This document shows positions 32,828 through 43,889 of a stretch of 64,000 nt of DNA, in pieces. Made by a program: the position numbers and the translations under genes. The stretch spans positions 2,542,001-2,606,000 of the forward strand of contig NC_091274.1 in NCBI RefSeq assembly GCF_042100115.1. Direction: 5' to 3'. Under the pieces are notes generated by a model. That model ran no database searches and was not told the origin of the DNA. It saw nothing but the letters and a program-made list of their open reading frames with translations. Position 1 is the first letter of the stretch. Each line of letters opens with the position of its first letter. The DNA comes from Alternaria dauci. Lineage: Eukaryota; Ascomycota; Dothideomycetes; Pleosporales; Pleosporaceae.

Positions 32828-33727
32828 TCAACAGTTCATTTCCGTACGAAATGACGATACAGCTCCATGATTTACTGCTGTCTTGGTGAGAAATTGCGTC
32901 CGTAAGTCACATATTGGTAGATCTTCAAACTTTGCAACGTCCTCCATGATGGCATTCGCCAGCTCAGCAGGAAGCTGGCCCCCACCCCACCGCCTCAGAG
33001 TTCTCCAGATCTCATGGATTCTAGTACTCTGGTGTAAAAAAATGGTTGAACGCCGGAACCAGCCAAAATCGAAGTACTGGTCTTGAGGGTCCAGGCTGTC
33101 CAGCTCCCACTTTTCCCTCTCTTGCAGATCAAGCGCATGCCACAACGGCACCAGACCCCGAGCTCTGGATAAAGCTAGTAGAACCGGTGCCGTAGCCATG
33201 TCCCATGGAACAGTTCGCTGCGTCGAGGATGAGGGCGAGGATGTGGGCGATTTGGTAGAAAGCGAAGAACTTGATGCGGTGGATTGCGGTGGATCCCATT
33301 GATCCACACAAATTCTCAACAACGCGTCATCTAAGATCCAATAGAGACTTTCGCGTTGACTGTGTAAGAATCGCTCTAATCTGACCTCTTTGTGTCGCAG
33401 AACGTTCACACTCCAATCTACCAATAGACATGCCGCCTCTGCCCACGATGCAGGCGCAACGTCTGCCAACTTGCGCACGGTCGCGGCAAATTCGCGGGTT
33501 CGGTAGAAGAGCGTTTGGTAGAGGCGCGGAATTGTAGAGAGACCTTGGAGATCGTCTAGTATGGCGGAGTTCATAGAGCGAATGTCGCGGTCAAGTTGGC
33601 TAATGCTGGCCGAGAAGAATGGAGCTGTGGTAGGATGACGGTCTCTATCCCTCGTGCGACAAGGACCGAGACCCGAGCCTTGTGGGAGCTCAGTTTCGGA
33701 CGGTAACATATTTCCAGGCATCATCAT
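32828..33727 (-). CDS. Hypothetical protein, 299 aa
   Basis: Single exon starting with three Met codons (MMMPGNMLPSETELPQ). Mostly helical, with Ser-rich insertion (STASSSSLSTKSPTSSPSSS). Segments such as LYQTLFYRTREFAATVRKLA and LLVDWSVNVLRHKEVRLERF suggest a helical protein; no signal peptide, TM or catalytic motif is seen and no family recognised. It is a long uninterrupted frame with normal composition, so probably real. Its stop codon is 3 nt from the Fe-ADH stop on the other strand. Confidence 0.7.
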   Translation of the reverse strand: MMMPGNMLPSETELPQGSGLGPCRTRDRDRHPTTAPFFSASISQLDRDIRSMNSAILDDLQGLSTIPRLYQTLFYRTREFAATVRKLADVAPASWAEAACLLVDWSVNVLRHKEVRLERFLHSQRESLYWILDDALLRICVDQWDPPQSTASSSSLSTKSPTSSPSSSTQRTVPWDMATAPVLLALSRARGLVPLWHALDLQEREKWELDSLDPQDQYFDFGWFRRSTIFLHQSTRIHEIWRTLRRWGGGQLPAELANAIMEDVAKFEDLPICDLRTQFLTKTAVNHGAVSSFRTEMNC

Positions 33728-34726
33728 GGCGGTTATAGATGTATCGATAAGGAATGCAACGTCCGCGTAATGGTGACTGTTGCCAGAGGTATGACGTCAT
33801 TCAGTCTGAGTTCGGAATGTTCTTGAGGATGAGTCGAGCCCATAACCCTGAAGGCCAAACAATACAGTGGCCAGAATTATGTATAAAATCGGATGGACGA
33901 CTCAGGAAGAGAGTGATAGGACTCTCCACGTGGGTGGGTGGCTCTACCCCACTGCACGCTAGCGCTCTCCGACGCCGGAAGGACGGCGCTTTTGGATGTG
34001 TCCCCTAATCATCCGTCTACCCTTTCTGCTCAGAAATCTTCCACAATCAGCCTGTACTTTGATGATCGGCTCCATGATCAGGGCCTCAGTTCTGTTCTCC
34101 AACAAAACCAAGGAACCAGACTATTATTTCCAGCCTACAGGTTTCTCAAGAGAGTAAATTGCACTCGCTACCTTTGCCGACCACAGCAAATGATGACCGT
34201 GATGTGCTGCACGACAGGCCTGCTGGCGAATCTCCTGAGACTATCAGAACACGCAACACGCTCTGTAGTGGTTCTGTGGGTATACTGAGCGGGGTTGTCC
34301 ATTATTCAACACTCGATAGAGTTTCTCTGGCTCCAATACCATGGATACATCTCATAATTGCTAAGGACCGTTCTATGGCACCGTACCACTTCTTCCGATA
34401 TCCCCAGTACTCACTGGTTCGTGGAGAAGATCGAGGATGGGTATAAATATATGCTCTTCCCCTTCAGGACCTTCTTCACCACAGCACCACTCTTCCCAGC
34501 CAAAGACTCAAAGTCCGAGTCAGATCTAGTAAGAAACGTCCTTATACTAACTACGCGCGAGGCATGCACTAACTTCGTACAGCAGCTATCAAGAGTCTTC
34601 ACAGTCATCCCATTTTCAACTGTCCCGCCTGGGCATCTACTCTTTCAAAAACGTACGTGGCTATAGGCGCACGGTGGATAACATGGGCTAACGTGACATA
34701 GATCCACGAACGAAAGCTCCACCAAG
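33728..34726. other. Intergenic
   Basis: Between divergent genes; no supported gene. A 102-codon frame at 34358-34666 has no recognisable features and probably belongs to the leader or spacer. Confidence 0.5.
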
Positions 34727-36304
34727 ATGTTGGACTTGCTCTTATCCAACGCTGCCATGTTCATGTTCATTGGTGCGGCCGTATCTGCTGTTGTACCATC
34801 TGCCGGACCATCGGCTGTCATCGCCGCCCCTATTGTTCCCACTTTCACCCCCCGTTCCGATGATCTCTGTTCCTCTCGCGGTAACAGTACCGCTCCGGAG
34901 CCGTCTTCCAGCTCTCTTTCGAGCTTCGTAGAGGACGACAAGTACAACTCGTTGGCCTTGTCGGCCCCGGTCCCCACCGGCTACGCTCTTGCCATGAGCA
35001 ACGCAAACTGTGCCTTCTCATCCACCAAGTACATGCTGTACGTCCAACTGGACTCATATAGCCCGGATAAATGCGCAGAACTCTGCAACAAGCATGAAGG
35101 TTGTGACTCCTGTAAGTCACATCTCCTGGAACTTCCATCTGACGATGCTAACCTCCACCTTCTTATGTAGTCAACATTTACATTCAGCGCGATCCGTCCG
35201 TAATTCCCGGACCCGCTTGCCCCAATCCTGCGGCCATCTTCGTCACCAAATGTGCTCTCTACTCAGAACCTGAACAGCTTTCTTCATGCACAAACTTTGG
35301 TCAGCACGTCGGCCCAGTCGATGCTGACGGCGAGGCCTTCAAGGTTGCTTTGCGTAGCTCCAACGGTGAGATCTTCTAACGTTCATATACGGATTTATTC
35401 ATACTGATGCACCAACTTAGCATACAAAAAAGTAAACCCTGTTAGGAAGGTCTTCGTTACGGTTACAACGACCGAGACCATATTCGCCGGCCAGAAGGAC
35501 CGCAGAACTCTCATTGGAGGGCTTGCTTCTGCCGAGTATGATGCCACTACAACTGTTAAGATCCCCAAGCCCACTCTGGATTATGTTGGCTCGGAGGCTG
35601 TCGTTGCGCCCGCTGGTACTGTCACCGTTACATCGTACCACCGTTACTACAACGCCACTACGACCACCACGATCCCCGGTCCTGCCGTTAACATCGTCTC
35701 CAAGAGCCCTGATACCACTACCACGACGACTATCACTCATCCCGCTTCCATCGTGACCCTCACCTCCACCGGTGCTGATGCCATATCTACCGTATACGGA
35801 AAGCGAGACATCGTCAATCCCCAATTTGCAGGCAAAAAAGAAGGAGAGGCACGTTGGAACGCTTGGGACAAGACGTGGATTCCTGCGCCACATTGCTGCG
35901 ATAGCACGACTATCGTCACTGTTTATGGCACCCCTCGCCCCGGTCACGTCCTCCCGAGCTACTACCCCCGTGATGTTAGCAAGCATGGAACAGCTTTCGT
36001 TATCCCCACTGCTTTCGTTATCCCTACTGGTCTAAGTACCGTCACAGCAGCCATCGCCCGTCCTACTGAGACCATTACCACAACATATGTGGTGGAAGTC
36101 CTTGAGCCCATAACCGCGGAGGCTGGTACTTTCACCGAAGGCGCTATTTTTAAGACTCGCCTCTCACTACTTCCTACTGCCACTGAATCGGGTGTCCATT
36201 GCATTGTCAAGTACCCGCAGCCTGAGGCTTCGACGACGCTCACTCTTGATGATTCGCGTATCACAGGGACAAACTTGCCCATTTTTACGTTTACGCAAGA
36301 GTAG
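34727..36304 (+). CDS. Secreted Apple/PAN-like protein with Thr-rich tail
   Basis: Exons 34727-35111, 35171-35365 and 35421-36304 (introns T|TC and G|CA), giving 487 aa. The N-terminal hydrophobic stretch AMFMFIGAAVSAVV, which could start at the second Met (residue 11), acts as a signal peptide. Residues 90-200 (NCAFSSTKYMLYVQLDSYS, then CAELCNKHEGCDSFNIYIQR, ACPNPAAIFVTKCALYSE) have the Cys pattern and CxxLC..H.GC core of fungal PAN/Apple-like adhesion domains. The rest is Thr-rich (VTVTTTETIF, TTTTTITHPASIVTLTS), likely O-glycosylated. An AFVIPT unit is exactly duplicated near 36000. Probably an extracellular or wall protein; ligand unknown. Confidence 0.82.
35991..36031 (+). repeat. In-frame tandem duplication (AFVIPT x2)
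   Basis: Two successive copies of an 18-nt unit GCTTTCGTTATCCC-ACT encode AFVIPTAFVIPT within the Thr-rich region. It looks like a recent in-frame slippage. Confidence 0.6.
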
Positions 36305-36734
36305 AGAGATAACACATGGCTACTGTTTGTGCATCGGAGATTTTCGTACTTCTGGGAACACTTCTGGACTAAGCATGGGGTCTGGCATTACTACGCAGTT
36401 TCGTAGAACAGTGGAGGCATAAAACATGTCTTGGTTTCAGACTAGATACTCAAGATAGTTACTCGACAATCAAACCTCGTTCTTACACTATTTATGCCTA
36501 AGAGTAAAAATTGTGTTACTAACTTGGCCGCACTTGTGCATGAAGCAAAGGCGAACTCGAAGTGAGAAACCAATCATGAAGTACTTCTGCACATAGAATT
36601 ATAGTTTTGATATCATGATCATTCTTGTCATTCTCCGCAAAATCCTCAAGAACTTCGAAAATACTAACTAGAAGGCACTTTTGATGAACCAGCATCAAAT
36701 CTTCTCCCACCCTCCAACCCGACCTCTCACTCCC
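36305..36734. other. Intergenic between convergent genes
   Basis: Nothing recognised; 3' UTRs. Confidence 0.5.
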
Positions 36735-37760
36735 TCACCTCTTCCTCTTCCCCTTCCCACCCTTGCCCCCTTTCTTCTTCTTCTTGTCCTTCCTCGACTT
36801 CTCCCTAGCCTCCTCACACTCCTCACAAAACCACTCCCCCTCCGGAATCGTCGCTGCCGTCAACCCCACACAGACAAAGTGGAACCATTCAGCGTGGCAA
36901 CCCGGCTGATCGCAAGCGATCATGTCGTCATCTGCTGGAGTACCGCAGATGCAGTACTCCGGGGTCTCTTCGGCGACGGGAGACGGAGACGGAGTGGGAG
37001 AGTGCCTTGACCTCTTTCGAGGCGGAGTGTCAATCTCGTTGGACTTGCGCTTCAAAGGGGAAGCGGCAGGAGGCGCAGGCGCAGGCGATTCATCCTCTTC
37101 GTACAAGAAGACGCCTGGGATACCGTCCGAGACGTACTCTTGCTGCTCTGCCTCGTCCTCCTTCTCTGCATCAACAGCTGCTTCACCATCCGCCTGCGGC
37201 GACTCCACCTCCTTCTCCTTCTCCCTCTCTTGCTGCTCTGCCACTTGCTCAACCACCTCCTCAACCTCCTCACCATTTGCTCGACGTCTCTCCATCTCCT
37301 CCTCACGCTCTCGTCGCATAATCATCGCGACAACACACTCCCCACAAGTCCACTCCGTATCCTCCTCGCCAAACTCAACTCCAGCGCACGGCAAGTGATA
37401 CCAGCGCGTCTCACACAGCTCCTTCTGTGCACACTCAACCATCGGCCCAGTGCGGTACGGTGCATCTTCACAGACGCAGATGCGTGGCGGAAGAGGGGCG
37501 TCAGGCGCACATGTAGGACATAGCCATGTGGATGCATTGTTGGGACGGTGAAAGAGTCCTACGCAGCGGAGGTGGTAGTATCGGGGGCGGCACTTTTTGT
37601 TTGTGCAGCCGATGATGGGGGTGAGGTAGGTTTTGGATGGTGGGGTCGTGCAGGTGCAGATACTGAGTTTCTGATGAGAAGCGCCAGCGCTTGTTGGGGG
37701 AGTTGGGGAGTGGGAGGGGGAATGAGTTGGCCCTGTGGGCGTGGTGATGGTTGGATCCAT
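36735..37760 (-). CDS. Triple PHD-finger protein
   Basis: Single exon, 341 aa. Three Cys/His zinc-finger units: SICTCTTPPSKTYLTPI..CxxxxCxxxxYHLRC..WLCPTC (30-85), ICVCEDAP..CETRWYHLPC..WTCGEC (93-140), and a canonical C-terminal PHD YCICGTPADDDMIACD..GCHAEWFHFVC..WFCEEC (about 275-325). The C-terminal finger has the ING/Yng-type Y-C-I-C and WFHFVCVGL signature that reads H3K4 methylation. Between them are Glu-rich coiled-coil sequence and an NLS-like SPLKRKSNEIDTPPRKRSRH; the end is Lys-rich (KKKKKGGKGGKGKRKR). It is probably a chromatin reader in a histone-modifying complex, inferred. Confidence 0.88.
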   Translation of the reverse strand: MDPTITTPTGPTHSPSHSPTPPTSAGASHQKLSICTCTTPPSKTYLTPIIGCTNKKCRPRYYHLRCVGLFHRPNNASTWLCPTCAPDAPLPPRICVCEDAPYRTGPMVECAQKELCETRWYHLPCAGVEFGEEDTEWTCGECVVAMIMRREREEEMERRRANGEEVEEVVEQVAEQQEREKEKEVESPQADGEAAVDAEKEDEAEQQEYVSDGIPGVFLYEEDESPAPAPPAASPLKRKSNEIDTPPRKRSRHSPTPSPSPVAEETPEYCICGTPADDDMIACDQPGCHAEWFHFVCVGLTAATIPEGEWFCEECEEAREKSRKDKKKKKGGKGGKGKRKR

Positions 37761-38216
37761 AGTGTTTGTGATGGGATTGAAGTGTTGAAAGTATTCGAAA
37801 TAGAGTGTTTGGAAATTGTGATGGTGATGTGTGTTGGAGGTTGTGAGTCAATGCTGTCCAGAGAGAGCTGGGGGTCAAGACGTTATATATGTGTGAAGCG
37901 CACTGCCGTAATTGAGGGTTGGTGACGCAGATTTATTGTACCCGTGAAAACAATGACTGGGTGAGCGCCTCGAGAATAATGGGATGACAATAGTGAGAAG
38001 ACAATAGCACGACGATGGAGCGAGGTGAGAGCAGACTTCTTGGCACGCAGTGTCGTACAAAGTCTTGGTGTATATGCAGGGATCGATACGTGAGTGTTTG
38101 CGATAGCCGCAAATACGTCAACAACACAATGCGCCTAGGACTGTAAGTATCAGCCTGGAATTTATAGAATTCCAGCACGTTCTCATGCGCGTCATCCCCT
38201 CGCGACGCAAAGCCAT
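37761..38216. other. Intergenic
   Basis: 456 bp between the PHD gene's promoter and the URB2 3' end. No gene recognised. Confidence 0.5.
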
Positions 38217-41200
38217 CTACTCCCCGTGACCAACCACCTGCCTTCTCCCATGCACGCCTTCCCACTGCTCCCAAAGACTCTTCCAGACGTCTCTCTCACT
38301 CCTGCCCAAACCAGCGAACATGGCATCTAGCCCCTCCCTATGCAAGCTAGCTGTGCCCACGACTTCCCAGATGCCTGGCATCAACTTCTCCCTCACCCCC
38401 TGATCTAATCTTCCATTGAGCTGGTAGCGGCAGAAGGAAGCGAGAAGCGGGTAGAGGAAGTTGCTCGCTCTGTCACGAGCCGCTTTGATGGGGTCATTGA
38501 GGTCTTTGGACTTGCGCGACTGGTGATGTTGATGCGCCTTCGTGATGGAGGATTGAGGTGGGTTGCAGAGGGTAGACAAAAGACGCGTGAATTGCGCTGC
38601 ATTCGTAGGTGTTAGGCGAACGGGCTGAGTAGCTGTGATGGTGCGTAGCCATGACGGTAGAGCGCCGCTGCGACTAGCGTTCGGAATGAAAAGGCAGAAT
38701 AGTAGGCCTTGTAGAAGGGGCAGGAGGAGGTGAAAGCGTCCACCTAGGCGACCTCGATGTACAAGTAGGGTCAGACGACTTGTCTGGCAGAGCCTTGAAA
38801 AGATCTCAGGAGCGTATTGAGATGGTAGTGCAGGGCTGCTTCGTGATGTGAGTTTGACAAGCACGCTGTAAACGCATTCAATGCTGTGTTGTGATGCAAG
38901 CGAAGGCTTGTCATTCAAGATCGTGTCGATGCAGTTGAGCAGAGCGTTGAACGACTCAAAATCAGGGCTCTCGGCGAGCAAGACGCAGATCTTAGGCAAC
39001 AGTGCGAGCTGCTTTTGTTTTATCTCTGCGTTGGACTCTAGCTGGTCGTCCATAGTATCGATGAGATCACTTAGGATACGGTACGAGGCGGCCAGGTTTG
39101 GCTGTTTTTGGTCTACAGTCAGTGTTGTGACAAGGTCCAGCTTCTCGTAAAAAGGAAGCGGCCCGAGTGTAGCTTTGAGTGTTCTGTACACAGCGCCCTG
39201 TACATGAACTGAGCTTCCTCTGAGTATGGTAAGCGACAGATAGACCAGCCACTTCACATCTTGGTAGAGCTCGTATTTGGCGACTAATGCGTATACTCGT
39301 GCGACGTAATCAACTGCTTCGTTCGGGATGCAGGCCTCTGGATCGATATACTGATCAAGATCGATAGCATCCTTGAGCCACGTACGGAGCCATGTCTGGA
39401 CCCGGCTGAATTGTTTGACGTCTTTCAATGCGTCTACTGATAGCTCGTTGAAAGCGTCCAACGACCCCAGCAGCAAGGCCATATCTTCGCTTCCAAGGCA
39501 GTGCTTCAGAAGCTCGACGTAGCGCTCGATATGAAGCAAAGAATTTTGCTTTTGGACGATCGATGTCGCTCGGAGGATTGAGAGTCTTGCTAGCGAACAT
39601 TTACTCGTGGCCTTAGCTATAGACAAAGACTTTCCGGCGTAGTTGATGAAGAATTCTTTGTTTTGCGCTTGAGACTGGTTCGGGATGATATGTTCAAGAG
39701 TTCTTTGCACAAGTTCTCGTAGTAATTGCAGTGCTGCGTCTGATTCGAGTTGTTGGTTGTGAAGCTGTTCTGCGATGTTGAAGATGACATCCGCGTCAGT
39801 GGAGACCTTGGCTTTTGCATTTGGAACTTGTTGGAGGTGTGCCATGATGCTTAACAAAATCATAGTACCGGTCTGCCCGAGGTCCAGAAGTTCGGCTGTG
39901 CGGTCCAGTATCGCCTGTCTTTGCTCACGAGACAAGGCAGCAGGATGAATATGAAGTATCGCTTCGCCAGCCACAGCGTGCATCCTCGTTCCAGCTTCTT
40001 GCCCAAGTGCTTCTAGAAGGGCTACGCAGTAGGCGTTTTGTATGACAGAGTTTCCCTCCTCGATGACCGATTGAGAGAGTGACCGGCAGACAAGATCACT
40101 AGTGACGCCGTCAAACTGTGGAAGCTTTGATAGTATGGCAGATAGCGATTGGCGGCACGCGTCGATCTCCACATGCTCAAGGAGGTTGACAGAGTAGGCA
40201 CAGAAGATTTCGATCATTGTCTGCTGTCCTTTGGCGTCTAATTGACTGGAAGAGAAGCAGTCCATGACTCTGCCTAAGCCGCTGCGAATGACAATCTTGG
40301 AACCGGGTAGTGTCTGTAGGCGATCGCATGTGTTGAGCCAGAATAGCACTGCAGCTGCTCGTATGGTTGGATCTGAGCCTCGTCCCGCGTCGTTAGTCGT
40401 CGTCGACATGACTTCTATAGCTTGTTCCAGCAACGGGTAAAGCAGCTCCTGCTGCAACTGTGAAGAGGCGTGGAGTTCGATAGGCCACAGTTTCGCTAGT
40501 AACTGGCACAGTGTGAACCAGGACAGGTGGGACTGTGTGTATAGGCTGTAGTGACGCTCTTGAACCCATGAAGCGTAGGTTAGGAACAGAGCGTGAAGGT
40601 CGGCTCTTAATGCTGCAATGTTGTTTTCGGAGTTGATCGCCTGAAGGAAAACTGGGAGCAAGATGGCACTACTTGCGGCGTTCTTGTAAGCGGCGAGCTT
40701 CTTGACCTTGACGTTTTCCTTAGCAGCAGTCTCAATCGCCCCACCGAGCTGAGCCAGGCGCTCCCCATGCTGCTGAATAAGTGTGGTTATCTGCCCTTGG
40801 GTCAATGACGACTCGAACGATTGAGCCAGAGTATTCCACAAAGCACGATCTTCCCAAACGATATCCTGTCGCTCTTGGAGAGCCTTGCGCTTGCCGTGTC
40901 TAAAGCTCTTGACCAGTTGTTCGTCCCATCTTCGGACAAAGCCTAACAAGTTCCGGTTCCGTACAAAAGCCAGCATCAATGGATTGATGATTTGCTCCAA
41001 GATTGCAGATCTTCCTAGCTCCGCGTCATTTCCGTCATCGGAGAAGCCTGGGCCCTCTAATTCTGTAGCTGATATTTTCTCGAAGACGAACTCGGCAAGA
41101 TCTGTTTGGTCTTGCGAGCCTCTCGCTCCAATTTTGGCTTCTATAGCAAATACCGATGAATCAAGCTCGATCAAGGACGCGATAAGGGACCAGTGCACCT

Positions 41201-42757
41201 GCTGATCCTGACGTTCGGGGTATTTCACCCCGCAATGGTACCAGAAGATGTTCTTGATAAGATCCGAAGAGAGGCTTACTTCATGCACCTGTAAAATACG
41301 AATAGCACCACTGAGTGCAGCGACAGCGGTTGGTCGTGTGATATACTCGGGTGGAGTGACCATCGAACATCCAGCGCACTCCGCAAGCGCAGAGAAGACG
41401 GCCTGTAACCAAGGCTTTTCCATGGCTCGGTTTTTGGGTGTTCGTGATGGAGAGGCGCGAATGGCCAAGTCTAGAATATGCGGGACTGTGTTGAAGAGTA
41501 ACGCAAGTTCTGTAGGTAGTGCATCTCCACCATCTTCGATTTGCGCGGCCTGGAGAAGCTTTGCGCGGAGCGGCTCCAGGTTGCTTGCAAGAACCGTGGC
41601 ATCCCGTGTCTTCTGTCCAGCACTTATCGAGTTTGTGCCGGTACTGGCAGAATGTGCGACGGTCTCGGCATCAGTGAAGAAAGCCGCCCTTGAAGGCGCA
41701 AGCAAATGTCTTGCCAGCAGCTTGTCGAGCGCTTCAATCGCGCGATTCAGGGCACGTTGAGAGAGTTGCGCCGTATTTCCGCTGCGCAGGGGCTTGAGAT
41801 GTTCCAAGAGTAGCAAAGTCGGCACCAGGCACTCGGTGTTGAATTCTTCGGCAGAGGCTCCAGACTCGTCTTTAGTCTCCACAGCGCGCAAGTCCCACAT
41901 CTCAAGCGCAAGCGACAGGTTGAGATACTCGTCCAGAGGAGTGTCGTCAGAAGCGGGAGCGCGAGCCGCGCACAACATTCGGACACCAGTAAGCCAGAAC
42001 CTAAGGATGCGCGAAGCCTGTGCGCTTTCGGTTCTCAAGACCATCTTCATAAGCTCAGCCTGGGTGGTATCGTCGGGTCTATCGCTTCCGGCTAGATGCG
42101 CAATTGAATCGACTGCCGCCCCGACCACGCGGAAAAGATGGCCAAGATTGACAGGACTCAATGTCGCCAATGTCGAGGGCGATGCCTCAGCTGTGCCGCG
42201 TTTCCGTTTCTTCGACGGCTTGGCCCCTTCTCGGACAGTCGCACTTGACTCCGAGTCGTCCTTCATTTCGACATCTTCCGAAGTGGCTGCGGGTTGTAGG
42301 GTCGCGTCTGTGTCGAAGTTCTCCACGAGCGTTCTTTCCAGTATGCTGGGAAAGCTGGCGTCCCGTAGATGTGGTGCGCTTCGAGAGACAGGCAGGACGT
42401 GTATCATCCAGTCTAGAAGCTGCCATGCGCTGACGTTTGCCCGCGCCGCCCGCCCAGTGTCCGTCTCATCTTTCAGCTTGTCGAGAATCCAGCGCAGGAC
42501 CCATTCCGCCCTTGCGCGCACAAGTCTCTGTATAATTTCTGATCGGGCCTCCTGGTCTTGTATCGCATTCCAGTCGTCAGGAAGGCCTATAATATGCGCC
42601 GCTTGGCGAATCTGCTCGTCGAGGTCGGAGAAGTCTTGGTTGATGGCTTGCAGTCGCGGCCGGGTCGACGCAGGGTCGTTCTGGGAAGCCTATAGTCATG
42701 TCAGCTTTTTCTCATACCCCAAACATTGACAATGCTTACTGGCTTGCTTGGCGCCAT
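38217..42757 (-). CDS. URB2: Ribosome biogenesis protein Urb2/Npa2
   Basis: Exon 1 has only six codons (42757-42740, MAPSKP), then a 50-nt intron and a 4473-nt exon 42689-38217, giving 1496 aa. The protein begins ASQNDPASTRPRLQAINQDF after the splice and is long, alpha-helical and HEAT-like. The C-terminal block (GALPSWLRTITATQPVRLTP, then SFCRYQLNGRLDQGVREKLMPGIWEVVGT) resembles the Urb2/Npa2 C-terminal domain. A basic NLS (SKKRKRGTAEAS) is near the N-terminus. Urb2 with Npa1 and other factors acts in early 60S precursors in the nucleolus. The only upstream in-frame Met is in exon 1, and the frame would otherwise lack an ATG for about 60 codons. Confidence 0.88.
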
Positions 42758-43009
42758 CCTGTCACCTCTTTCCCCGTGTGTGGATGCAGAGAGCGTGAGA
42801 AAGATGGGGCGGTGCTGGTATGCGGAAAAAGTTTGGGCACGGGCCACGCCATCCTGGTCGTTCCTGCCAAGGGCCGGCGACGTCAAAGTTCCGCTTGCAG
42901 CTCCGCCCAGAGACGCTCAACACCACGCTGAACCGCTGCCCCATCACCCGAAGCACACCGAGTGCGCCGTTGAACCCATCAATTGCCCTCGAACACCCAC
43001 ACACACACC
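42758..43009. promoter_or_regulatory. Divergent promoter URB2 / MIC10
   Basis: 252 bp between start codons; the plus-strand leader ends in a CA run (CACACACACC) directly before the MIC10 ATG. Promoter function inferred from position. Confidence 0.45.
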
Positions 43010-43583
43010 ATGGCCGACAAGACCCCCCAGCCCGTTGCCTCCATCACGCGCACCACACGTCCCATGAGCGAAGCTCTCCTCAACGAAAAGGTACGGCCCA
43101 GGACGTGATGATAAAAGCACACGGCACGCCATTTCACGGCTCGAGAGAGGGACCAGGATGCGTCAGAAGTGAATTGGGTGGTCAATGGCAGTCTTGGCCC
43201 GCCTCACGCGACTTGTGCCCACTTCAGTCGACTGCTGCCCACTTTCAAGCCGATTCAAACGGAGATAAGAGTACTGGACACTACCGGACAGCATCGCTAA
43301 CATGTCTTCCTAGTGGGACCGCTGCCTGTCTTCTATGCTCATCCGCTCCGGTCTCGGCCTGTCATTCGGTGTCGTCTTCTCCGTACTCCTCTTCAAGCGT
43401 CGCGCATGGCCCGCATTCGTCGGTCTCGGATTCGGTGCCGGAAGGGCTTGGGAAGAGTGTGACAACGTGAGAACTCCTTCAACAGAGAAACATGCCCAAA
43501 ACGACAAATGTTAACATGTGGACCAGTCATTCAAGCGCGCAGCATCACCCCCAAAAGACGGCCTTCGCGTTATCCGACCATAA
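43010..43583 (+). CDS. MIC10: MICOS complex subunit Mic10
   Basis: Three exons 43010-43090, 43314-43466 and 43527-43583, giving 96 aa. MADKTPQPVASITRTTRPMS, then WDRCLSSMLIRSGLGLSFGV (TM1), the KRRAWP loop, and VGLGFGAGRAWEECDN (TM2 with the GxGxGxG motif), ending SFKRAASPPKDGLRVIRP. Length and both glycine motifs match Mic10, which bends the inner mitochondrial membrane at cristae junctions through oligomerisation of these motifs. Intron 1 (223 nt) is long for this window. All exons are joined in phase 0, and no single frame shows the whole gene. Confidence 0.95.
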
Positions 43584-43889
43584 GCCATCCACCCCACGCC
43601 AACGACGAGAGGGGGCAGAACTATTACATGTAATTCGAGCTTTGCATGCGGAATATGCATTGTACAGTAGGGCATGGTATAGATCATTCTGGCAATTGAG
43701 TGCTGTACATTCTTCACGACTCTTTAAACCTATGTTACAGTTGTTATGTTCACTCTAGCATGTGCTCTCTCTGTCCCCATATCCTTGCCCTCCAGCCATT
43801 GCCCCATGTTCCTTTATGCCTTTCAGTTTTGAGCACCACAGAATGCTGCAACTAATGTTGCTCACCTCTCCCACACCCACATCCTTTCC
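43584..43889. other. Intergenic between convergent genes
   Basis: 306 bp; nothing recognised. Confidence 0.5.

Noticed and set aside
36900..37750. Plus-strand Ser/Leu-rich frames opposite the PHD gene
   Set aside because: They are antisense to a protein with three recognisable zinc fingers.
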